Shown: positions 1-6,262 of the stretch, one piece after another
Layout: the number at the start of each line of letters is the position of its first letter
Position numbering within the stretch: the first letter of the stretch is position 1
Assembly: GCA_964415245.1 (NCBI GenBank)
Contig: CAYQAJ010000205.1
Coordinates: 1 to 9,673 of the forward strand
Source: CAYQAJ01 sp964415245
GTDB taxonomy: Bacteria > Planctomycetota > Planctomycetia > Pirellulales > Pirellulaceae
DNA: 9,673 bases
Direction: 5' to 3'
Notes under the pieces: generated by a model
The model's database searches: none
What the model was told of the DNA's origin: nothing
Seen by the model: only the letters and a program-made list of their open reading frames with translations
Position numbers and translations under genes: made by a program

Positions 1-828
1 CCACATGAGATCGCGCGTCGGCGGACCGAACCGCGAGTACGAGCGATAGCCGCCGGGGGGGCTATGCGGTGTCACCACGCCGCCCCATTCGAGCATGCTG
101 CTGTGGCCGCTGGCGTGCTTCGCCGCATACGCGGCCGCGTCGACCTGGTCGGCCGTCTCGCCTTCGAGGCCCGTCCAGGCCAAACAGACTCGCGAGCTAG
201 GCAAGAGGCGATCCCCCGGCGACGAGGCGCAAGACTCTTCGTAATTCGAGGGTTCAATGCGCACCACCACTATGGCGATGGCGACACAGACAAAGGCTGC
301 AAGGAACAAGCCGATTGGGACGCGCAAGTTGCTCACGAGCCATTGATTGACGTGTTCACGAAAGTATGCGTCATGCAGCTGCTCAAGGGGCAGCATCACT
401 CGCCAGTCGTGGCGCTTGTTTTGGATACCGACGTCTGCTTTCCACTTGTCAGGATCAGCGGTCCTCGGCCGAAGATACGAAAGCGAGAACAGCACACTGA
501 CAACGATGCAAGCGAGCGCAATGGCGCTAAGCCACCACCAAATCCCGACAACCCCCTGAAGCACCGGCACTAGCCCTGCGGCGACAAGTCCGAATTGGAC
601 GGTGGACACCAGTAGCCTTTCGATTCGTTCGCCGTGTCGGTTCGCGATATCGGCACGGTGCCTTGCTCTCAGAGCGAACGCGGGCCAAAACGCGGGGTCC
701 GTGTCAGACTTTTGGGCAGTGCCCAATACGCTCGCAACTCGACCTCGGAACTGATTGTAGTGCTTGGCGCCTCCTTGAAAGGCAGGGAGCACGAACACGT
801 TCTTGATTCTGCGCCAGCAGCGAGTCAT
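1..828 (-). CDS. Membrane protein of unknown function, three predicted transmembrane helices, C-terminus cut by the window edge
   Basis: An open frame of 276 codons runs from the ATG at 828 to the left edge without a stop. The start is supported by a good Shine-Dalgarno GAGGTG (834-839 on the minus strand) five bases upstream. The first 70 residues are basic and cytosolic-looking. Hydrophobic segments lie at about residues 73-93, 97-118 and 170-190, and the last is a very strong helix rich in Ala, Val and Ile. The loop at about 120-168 is charged. After residue 190 a hydrophilic tail with three Cys (about 200-276) would lie on the opposite side of the membrane. I do not recognise the family. 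It follows the terminase-like gene on the same strand after 136 bp, with its own possible promoter in the gap. I infer an envelope protein carried as element cargo or belonging to the host flank. Confidence 0.7.
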   Translation of the reverse strand, partial: MTRCWRRIKNVFVLPAFQGGAKHYNQFRGRVASVLGTAQKSDTDPAFWPAFALRARHRADIANRHGERIERLLVSTVQFGLVAAGLVPVLQGVVGIWWWLSAIALACIVVSVLFSLSYLRPRTADPDKWKADVGIQNKRHDWRVMLPLEQLHDAYFREHVNQWLVSNLRVPIGLFLAAFVCVAIAIVVVRIEPSNYEESCASSPGDRLLPSSRVCLAWTGLEGETADQVDAAAYAAKHASGHSSMLEWGGVVTPHSPPGGYRSYSRFGPPTRDLMW

Positions 829-910
829 GAATTCACCTCACGTGCATTCGCATGGATTCTCGCAGCGCAAGCTCGCCAAATGCAGCGGATGCCGGCAAAG
901 CGTCGACTAG

Positions 911-940
911 ATAGTAATCGTACCGATGACGTCGCTTCAA
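911..940 (-). promoter_or_regulatory. Possible sigma70-type promoter for the membrane-protein gene
   Basis: On the minus strand TTGAAG (935-940) and TACTAT (911-916) are separated by 18 bases. Each matches the consensus at four of six positions. It lies in the 136-bp gap upstream of the start at 828. This is a pattern match only. Confidence 0.3.
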
Positions 941-941
941 T

Positions 942-962
942 TCGATCCTGACAGTGGATCGA
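942..962 (-). other. Stem-loop just after the stop codon of the terminase-like gene
   Basis: A perfect 7-bp stem, TCGATCC (942-948) with GGATCGA (956-962), encloses the loop TGACAGT. It begins three bases past the TGA of the gene ending at 965. No T-rich run follows on the minus strand, so it is at best a weak terminator or a 3'-end protecting hairpin. It contains GATC in each arm. Confidence 0.35.
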
Positions 963-964
963 GT

Positions 965-1885
965 TCACTCGCGGCACACTTCGTCGAAGAGTTCTCGCCA
1001 TTCCCGCTCCAGAGTAGCCGCGGTGGCTATGCTGCCGTCGGTGCGTCCCACACGCTGGCCCAATCGTTGAAACAACACCTGTGCCTCCTCGAACGTGGGC
1101 GCCAAGTCGCAAATCTTCGAGCCGTACGTCACCAGCGCGTTGCCCAGGTAGTTTCCCCGTACAAGGCGGTCGCCATCGACGCCCAGCTTGGTGGTGAACC
1201 CAGCCCATGCTTCGTGGCCGATGCGGAATCGATATGCGGCGGCGACACCGACATCGTCCCACTGGCCGTCGGCGTCTCCGTCGATGACGGCGCAGAACAT
1301 CGAGTTGGCGACCCAGAACGCCGATTCCAATTGCTCGGTAACGTACATGAGCGTCATGAGGTGGAGCATCAGCGTCGGCATCATCGTGTCGCGAAGATGA
1401 TAGACGCACCAGGGCGTGGCGTGTTCCAGCAAACGGCGCTCGGTGTAATCTCCCTTGGTCTCGACCGACAGCAGGCGCACGACGCGCTCGCGTCGGCTCA
1501 GCGGCGGAGTGGCCGCGCTGGAATACAGGAATTGGCCGTCGGCTACGGGCTGACCGGGCTTGCCGTTGGGATACAGACCTTCCAGCGCAGCCTCGTCGCG
1601 GAGCACCTGGAGGGCCGAACGAAGGTCGCCGCTCTTGATGGCCCGGGCGTACAGCGCGCGTCGCTGTGCCAAGTGCCGCCCGAGGAGTTGCTTGCGGTCG
1701 CGCTGGCTCGCCTTGGCGAACCGCTTGTGGGCCATCTCGACGTAGCGGCGGACCTGGCGATCGCTGACGCCCCAATCGTGCTCGGACGCGTATTGACGGA
1801 TATCGGCGAACTCGGCCCCCACCAGCAGGAGCCGAAACGCGTCGTTGACACGCGCGGCGACGGTGATTTTGGCGGACTTGGGCAT
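965..1885 (-). CDS. Terminase small-subunit-like DNA-binding protein with an unfamiliar C-terminal half
   Basis: 306 residues, ATG at 1885, 19 bp after the methylase stop codon, so probably co-transcribed with it. Residues about 10-55 look like a helix-turn-helix with a recognition segment (WGVSDRQVRRYVE). Residues 56-105 form a charged helical region ending in a phrase close to RDEAALEGLYP. This arrangement resembles the small phage proteins that precede or act as small terminase subunits, which bind DNA at the packaging start. The similarity is from memory, not a search. Residues 130-306 do not fit that family. They hold a Met/Leu-rich segment (about 165-185), a Cys/Trp-containing core and a negatively charged end. 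No large terminase follows; the next gene encodes a membrane protein. Alternatives are an element-specific transcription factor or a fusion protein. Confidence 0.6.
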   Translation of the reverse strand: MPKSAKITVAARVNDAFRLLLVGAEFADIRQYASEHDWGVSDRQVRRYVEMAHKRFAKASQRDRKQLLGRHLAQRRALYARAIKSGDLRSALQVLRDEAALEGLYPNGKPGQPVADGQFLYSSAATPPLSRRERVVRLLSVETKGDYTERRLLEHATPWCVYHLRDTMMPTLMLHLMTLMYVTEQLESAFWVANSMFCAVIDGDADGQWDDVGVAAAYRFRIGHEAWAGFTTKLGVDGDRLVRGNYLGNALVTYGSKICDLAPTFEEAQVLFQRLGQRVGRTDGSIATAATLEREWRELFDEVCRE

Positions 1886-1904
1886 GCCAGGGGTCCATAC
1901 GTCA

Positions 1905-3311
1905 TTAGACCTTCGCGCTGGCCTTGCGGCGGACCGATGCCTTTATGCGTTTCGCCTTGATTCCAGCGAAGCGCTCGAAGCGCTGGACGATGACGTCGGC
2001 GTAGAGCGGGTCGAGTTCCATCAGGAACGCTCGCCGCCCGGTCTGCTGCGCGGCGATCAGCGTGCTCCCGGAACCCCCAAAGAGATCGAGCACGTTTTCG
2101 CCGGGGCGCGAGGAGTACTGCATGGCGCGCACGGCGAGGTCCACCGGTTTCTCGGTGAGATGGACCATTGACTGCGGGTTGACCTTCTTGACGCTCCACA
2201 CATCGGGCACGTTGTTGGGGCCGAAGAACTTGTGGGCCGCGCCCTCGCGCCAACCGTAGAAGCACCATTCGTGGTTGCCCATGAAGTCCTTGCGCGTGAG
2301 GACCGGGTGCTCTTTGACCCAGATCAGCGCTTGCGAGAAATAGAGGCCGGTCGCCTTGAGCACGGGAGCGTAGTTTGCGCAGTTGGCGTACCCACCCCAA
2401 ATGTAGAAGCCACGGCCGGGCAACAGCACGCGTGCGATGTTGCCGAACCAAGCGTGGAGCAACTGGTCGAATGCTTCTTCGCTCACGAAGTCGTTCGCTA
2501 GTGGCCGATCCTTCGCGCGCATCTTCCGATGCGTGGCCTTGGCCTTCTCGGGGTGGCGCGCCAGGTCGAACTTCTGATGGTGCTCCTTGCCTACCTTGGT
2601 CTTGCCGCGTGCGATGTCGAACGCGGCGTTGCCCTGGCCCGAGCGGAGCTTCTTGGCGGCCGCATCGTTCGAGAACGAGGAGAGGCCCGCGGCGATGGCG
2701 TTGTTGCTGCGCGGTTCGACGCGGACGTTATACGGCGGGTCCGAGTTCACCAGGTGGATTTCGGCACCGCCGAGGAGCCGATCCACTTCTTCGGGCTTGC
2801 TGCTGTCGGAGCAGAGGAGTCGATGGTCGCCAAGAATCCAAAGATCGCCCGGTTGCGTCGTCGCCTCATCGGGTGGCTCGGGCACGTCGTCGGGATCGGT
2901 AAGCCCGCCGGCGACGGCCGGGTTCATGATCCGCGCCAGGTCGTCGGGGGTGAACCCGATCAGGTCGAGATCGAAGTCGACGTGCTGCAGCTCCACCAAC
3001 TCGTTGAGCAAGAGCGCATAGTCCCAGTCCGACAGCGTGTTGGTCTGATTGTCGGCCAGGCGATAGGCTTTCGCCTGTTCGGGCGAGAGGTCCTTGGCGA
3101 TGTGAACCGGCAACTTCGCCAAGCCCAGCTTCTGCGCAGCCTTTCACCGAGTGTGGCCCACGATGATCACGCCTTCGCCGTCGACCACGATCGGCTGACG
3201 GAAACCGAACTCCTTGATGCTTGCCGCGACGGCGTCTACGGCGGCGTCATTGACGCGAGGGTTCTTGGCATAGGGCTTGATCCGTGACAGGGACCAGAGC
3301 TCGATCTTCAT
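1905..3311 (-). pseudogene. ParB-like N-terminal domain fused to a beta-class DNA N4/N6 methyltransferase, interrupted by one in-frame UGA
   Basis: The full frame starts at ATG 3311 and would give 468 residues, with codon 56 (3144-3146) reading TGA. Residues 1-55 are a ParB/sulfiredoxin-like start: a KPYAKNPR motif, then IIVGHTR, where family members normally continue with an aromatic residue and KAA. Here KAAQKLGL follows the stop, so a Trp codon TGG has become TGA by one change. The methylase part is intact: DPPY at about 191-194 (motif IV), HLTEKPV at 384-390, and an FGGSGS motif I at about 411-416. Motif IV before motif I marks the beta class, which methylates the exocyclic amine of adenine or cytosine. 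A Lys-rich insert lies at about 215-275. No restriction enzyme is adjacent, so an orphan element methylase is likely. Without readthrough, the catalytic part could only be made by re-initiation, for example at TTG 3122, which has no convincing ribosome site. A sequencing error would restore a normal gene. Confidence 0.85.
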
Positions 3312-3579
3312 GGGAACTCACTCCGTTGAGAGTTTGGACGCTAACGACGCCACCGATTCGAGATTGCGGACGCAGGCGCGTTTCTCCACGGCGACGAAAC
3401 GGCGCGCACGGCGCAAGGGAGCGCGCGTGCCCCCTCATTGTACGGCCTTTCTCATTGACAGCCATTCACAAGTTTCGGCAAAATGCATTACGACAAAGCA
3501 TGCGTACGCATGGATGGTCCTTCGTGCGGTGCGGCCGGTGGCTGGCCGCGACTTTATCATTGCGAAAGTAGTTCCCATG
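3309..3579. repeat. 10-bp inverted repeat containing the start codons of the divergent methylase and 3577 genes
   Basis: CATGGGAACT (3309-3318) and AGTTCCCATG (3570-3579) are exact reverse complements. Each contains the start codon of one of the two divergent genes, and the arms bracket the 251-bp region between them (3319-3569). A short symmetrical site at both starts could allow joint regulation, or it may be chance. The rest of the interval shows only the promoter candidate listed separately and GC-rich imperfect inverted sequence near 3400-3430. Confidence 0.4.
3455..3484 (+). promoter_or_regulatory. Possible promoter for the 523-residue unknown gene
   Basis: A perfect -35 box TTGACA (3455-3460) is followed after 18 bases by CAAAAT (3479-3484), which matches four of six -10 positions. 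It lies 92 bp before the chosen ATG at 3577 and supports that start over in-frame codons further upstream. Confidence 0.35.
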
Positions 3580-5148
3580 TCGAAGTGGCAAAGCGCACAG
3601 GCGACTCTGGATGCGGAAGCAGACAAAGCGAAAGCGGCTGGCACGGAGAGAGAAGCGGAGCAGGACTCGCGCCGTGAACTGTTCCAGGCATTCTCACGAG
3701 CCACGGTGAGCGAACTGCAGCTTCTACATGAGTTGCGGATTCCCTATCGAGCGGCTCGCAAAGGTAACGACGTCCGCCTCGTGTCCTGGGACACGACGAA
3801 GCGAGCCAAGTTGCTCCGCGAACGCATGCGACGGTTGAGGGAGCTCGTCGCCGCCTTGCGCCGGCACCAGTGGGACCACTGGATCGATCAGCTCAAGGCA
3901 AGCAGCGCAAAGGTCGTACTTCTTGCGGTCAGCGACGGAGAGTCGGACGCGACACTCCGAAAGCTTCTGAAATCATCTCCTCAGCTCGATTACGATCTGA
4001 ACGACGCCCTCGACGAAACAATGGAGTTCATTTGGCCGGACGCGGGCGCTGCCGATCGGCCCCTCAGTTCGCTGCGCCTACTGATCAAACTTCGCGACGA
4101 CGAAACGTATCGGCAGGGCGTGCTGCAACGGGAAGTGCGGGAGCGCCTTAGGGAGTACGAGGGGCTGGCCGAAGAGTTGCGCGGACTGCTGGTGCGCCAC
4201 AGGAAGCTCACGCCGGGCGATCGGCTGACGGACTTCTTTCTTGAATCCCCACTTGTCCGCATCCTCTATTCGCGGGCCCCTGACGACCTTGCCAAGGCCG
4301 ACGACGCCCTGGCGATGTCGCTGGCAGAAGTGATCGACGCCCTGACGTTCGACGCGGAGGATGAGGAGGTCGAACGTATGTGGCAGATCATCGACGAGCA
4401 CTGTGGTCCGATGGGGTCGGGGGACATGGAGTTCGGCGCGGATGGGACGATTCGCATTCCTGAAGAGAGTGTTCGCGCTTACGGCGTGCTTCTCGATCAG
4501 ATCAACCTCGGGCCGGCGCCGGGGTTCGCCAGAAAGTTTCCCATCTCCAGCTTCGACGCCAAGATCGTCGAAGGCGACGTTCCGAGTGTTTGCCCCAAGG
4601 CGGACCGCAAGCTGCCGGAAGAGTTTTTGCCCCAGGTCCTTGCCGTGTTTCAAGATCACGGACTGGTGGGCGAGGGTCAGACGATTCACTGGGTCGGCAG
4701 CCAGTCCAAGATCGAACACGTGTGCACGTGCTACACGAGCGACGGTAAGTTGCGCGCAGATCAGCCAAAGGCCGGGAAGTCGAAAGAAAGGGGGCGCCGA
4801 ACGGGACTTAGCGAACTGCAAATCGACGCTCAAGTGCTTTCATTGCTGGTGACTTTCTACAAGTACGAGAGCGGCACCATTTCCGATGAGCGACAGATCA
4901 CGGGGAAGTACGTCGTGGAAAAAATTCACATCCCCAAAGAGCGCATCACCGAGTCGTTTACACGCCTCTTCGGGCGCGCGGACGGCAGGACCGGCTTTCA
5001 GGTCCACTTGGCGCTTTTGCGGTCCGGGAAGCTCGGCCAGAAGTTGGAGCAGATCCTCGGCGAAACCCCGCAGGCGACCGGTTGGGGCCACACGATCGAC
5101 GGTAGTACGAATCCGGATCGCCGCTCGGAAGATGATGGTTCGGATTGA
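3577..5148 (+). CDS. Protein of unknown function, 523 residues, possible winged-helix C-terminal region
   Basis: I do not recognise this family. The frame is open from 3277, but upstream codons overlap the methylase start and the divergent promoter region, so ATG 3577 is preferred. Its ribosome site is weak (GAAAG, eight bases away). Residues 1-110 are rich in Lys, Arg and Glu and probably helical or coiled-coil. Residues 125-270 are acidic and helical. Residues 275-395 look more globular, with a short Cys cluster (C339, C383, C385). After a basic linker (about 398-410), residues 411-495 have helix-turn-strand spacing that could be a winged-helix fold (inference). The last 25 residues are hydrophilic. 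No signal peptide or membrane segment is seen, so it is cytosolic. It is divergent from the methylase and transcribed alone: its stop is 67 bp before a strong terminator. It could be a regulator or a defence-type accessory protein; neither is shown. Confidence 0.75.
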   Translation: MSKWQSAQATLDAEADKAKAAGTEREAEQDSRRELFQAFSRATVSELQLLHELRIPYRAARKGNDVRLVSWDTTKRAKLLRERMRRLRELVAALRRHQWDHWIDQLKASSAKVVLLAVSDGESDATLRKLLKSSPQLDYDLNDALDETMEFIWPDAGAADRPLSSLRLLIKLRDDETYRQGVLQREVRERLREYEGLAEELRGLLVRHRKLTPGDRLTDFFLESPLVRILYSRAPDDLAKADDALAMSLAEVIDALTFDAEDEEVERMWQIIDEHCGPMGSGDMEFGADGTIRIPEESVRAYGVLLDQINLGPAPGFARKFPISSFDAKIVEGDVPSVCPKADRKLPEEFLPQVLAVFQDHGLVGEGQTIHWVGSQSKIEHVCTCYTSDGKLRADQPKAGKSKERGRRTGLSELQIDAQVLSLLVTFYKYESGTISDERQITGKYVVEKIHIPKERITESFTRLFGRADGRTGFQVHLALLRSGKLGQKLEQILGETPQATGWGHTIDGSTNPDRRSEDDGSD

Positions 5149-5291
5149 AAGTTCGTAAGTTCGCAGCCTCTTTTAGGTGTGTGCCGCCCGCCCAGGGCCC
5201 GCTCCCATCTGCCGTAAGTCCCGCAATCAGCGGGACTTTCTTATTGCGCCCCGCGGCGCTTCGCCAAGTTCGCACGGAAGTTCGCGAACTT
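5149..5291. repeat. Five copies of AAGTTCG, the last two forming a 14-bp palindrome
   Basis: AAGTTCG occurs at 5149-5155, 5157-5163, 5266-5272 and 5278-5284, and inverted (CGAACTT) at 5285-5291. The last two copies abut to give the perfect palindrome AAGTTCGCGAACTT (5278-5291). Copies 3 and 4 are 12 bp apart. The first two lie directly after the stop of the 523-residue gene, the others just upstream of the HTH gene. The arrangement suits an iteron-type origin or multi-site operator for the HTH protein. The function is inferred. Confidence 0.5.
5216..5245 (+). terminator. Intrinsic terminator of the 523-residue gene
   Basis: A perfect 9-bp stem, AAGTCCCGC (5216-5224) with GCGGGACTT (5230-5238), encloses the loop AATCA and is followed by a T-rich run (TCTTATT). 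It isolates the upstream unknown gene from the replication operon. The reverse strand has no T-run, so it acts on plus-strand transcripts. Confidence 0.85.
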
Positions 5292-5297
5292 TTGATC

Positions 5298-5333
5298 CAT
5301 AGGTGAGGGCATGACTATGCACGATCACCTATG
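5298..5333. promoter_or_regulatory. 9-bp inverted repeat upstream of the HTH gene, probable operator
   Basis: CATAGGTGA (5298-5306) and TCACCTATG (5325-5333) are exact reverse complements separated by 18 bp. The spacer itself contains a smaller inverted repeat, GCAT gact ATGC (5309-5320). A weak promoter-like pair, TTGATC (5292-5297) and TATGCA (5316-5321), overlaps it, as expected if a dimer bound here blocks transcription of the HTH gene. It ends 18 bp before the likely start codon at 5352. Confidence 0.5.
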
Positions 5334-5338
5334 CAATC

Positions 5339-5344
5339 GAGAGG
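5339..5344 (+). promoter_or_regulatory. Ribosome binding site that sets the HTH gene start at 5352
   Basis: GAGAGG lies seven bases before ATG 5352. The earlier in-frame ATG at 5331 sits inside the inverted repeat and has no such site, so 5352 is the better start. Confidence 0.6.
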
Positions 5345-5351
5345 TCACGCA

Positions 5352-5570
5352 ATGGCCGAACATCGAGCAAGCTTGAAGAGTGACGCGAATCCGCCACGGT
5401 TCCTTTCAGTTCGCGATTCCGCCTCGTATTCCGGGCTGTCCCGCGAAACGATTCGTCGAATGCTGCAATCCGGCAAGCTGACGCCGTACAGGCCGGTGCC
5501 GGGCCGCATCGTCGTCGATCGGCAACAGCTGGACTCCGTGATCCTCGCCAGCGCGGAGACGCAAGAGTGA
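5352..5570 (+). CDS. Excisionase/MerR-type helix-turn-helix DNA-binding protein
   Basis: 72 residues. After a short polar leader, residues 17-64 match the small excisionase-type HTH pattern: a leading LSVRDSASYSGLSRETIRRML helix pair, then a GKLTPYRPVPGRIVV wing and a final helix with DRQQLDSVI. Such proteins bind element DNA to direct excision or to control the early operon; some help start replication. It is the first gene of the plus-strand replication operon and follows the palindrome and inverted repeat that are its likely binding sites. 92 bp separate it from the primase gene, with no terminator, so co-transcription is likely. Confidence 0.85.
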   Translation: MAEHRASLKSDANPPRFLSVRDSASYSGLSRETIRRMLQSGKLTPYRPVPGRIVVDRQQLDSVILASAETQE

Positions 5571-5662
5571 GCGGCGAAACCGAGCTCAGCCACTTTTGCC
5601 GAGCGTCTCGTCGGCGCGCGGCTTGGCAGCTGTCACCGCGAGGCTATCGGGGCGGTTGAGGG

Positions 5663-6262
5663 ATGACCAGCACGATGGAATCAGATCGACCGCCACGACC
5701 CCTGCCGCTGGACGTGCGATGGGACAGTATACCGCCGGCGCTCAAGGTACTGGTGCAATGGGTTGTTTGGCGCTGGACGTGGAACGAAAAGCACTCGAAA
5801 TGGGATAAGCCTCCGTTGAACGCGCGCCACGGCAGAAACGCAAGCACGACCGAACCGAAGACATGGGTCGACTTCGAAATGGCGAAGGCCGCATGCCAGG
5901 ACCCAGCGAATGCATACGACAGCGTCGGCTTCGTGTTCACAACGGACGATCCATTTGTCGGTATCGATCTCGATCACTGCCGTGATCCCGACACGGGCGT
6001 CATTCTTCCGTGGAGTGCCGAGCAGCGAGCGTGCAGGCGATGGACGCAAGATGCCCCTGAGCCCCAGCAGATCATCGACGCGCTGGCAAGTTACGCGGAA
6101 GTATCCCCCTCGCAGACGGGCGTGAAGATCATCGTCGAGGGGCGGGTGCCCAACGGCGGAAAGGCAGGCGACTTCGAAATGTACGATCGCGGCCGCTATT
6201 TCACCATCACAGGTCATAAACTTCCTTCTGCTCCTCCCGCCATCAGGAGGATTGACGGATGA
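5663..6262 (+). CDS. PrimPol-type DNA primase/polymerase (NrS-1 polymerase-like N-terminal domain)
   Basis: 199 residues. The fold-defining pieces of the NrS-1-like primase-polymerase domain are present: an early QWVVWRWTW segment (about 32-40), PLNARHGRNAS (about 51-61), VGFVFTTDDPFVGIDLDHC with the metal-binding DxD at D102 and D104, SPSQTGVKI (148-156), and RYFTITGH (178-185). These are the active-site motifs of archaeo-eukaryotic-type primases, which make primers and can extend them. About 17 extra residues (118-135) lie between the DxD and the SYAEVSPS motif, compared with the pattern I remember. ATG 5663 has GAGGG almost touching it; ATG 5675 (residue 5) is an alternative. The TGA overlaps the helicase ATG by four bases (ATGA), so translation is coupled and the pair equals a split NrS-1-type polymerase. 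Confidence 0.88.
   Translation: MTSTMESDRPPRPLPLDVRWDSIPPALKVLVQWVVWRWTWNEKHSKWDKPPLNARHGRNASTTEPKTWVDFEMAKAACQDPANAYDSVGFVFTTDDPFVGIDLDHCRDPDTGVILPWSAEQRACRRWTQDAPEPQQIIDALASYAEVSPSQTGVKIIVEGRVPNGGKAGDFEMYDRGRYFTITGHKLPSAPPAIRRIDG

Noticed and set aside
825..1898. Minus-strand frame of 357 codons
   Set aside because: The Arg/Pro-rich translation is typical of a shadow frame; it covers the terminase-like gene in another frame and overlaps the next gene's start.
926..1960. Long plus-strand open frame of 344 codons
   Set aside because: It lies antisense to the terminase-like and methylase genes, has no ribosome site or recognisable domain, and is explained by high GC in the opposite third-codon positions.
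1543..2451. Minus-strand frame of 302 codons
   Set aside because: It overlaps the methylase, whose motifs are clear in the other frame; the composition is Arg/Ser/Pro-rich.
2529..3287. Plus-strand frame of 252 codons
   Set aside because: Antisense to the methylase, with no family features.
3277..3576. In-frame upstream extension of the 523-residue protein
   Set aside because: It overlaps the methylase start on the other strand and contains the divergent promoter candidate.
5149..5240. tRNA or attachment-site remnant after the 523-residue gene
   Set aside because: No T-arm GGTTCGA motif or cloverleaf could be found; the hairpin is a normal terminator.
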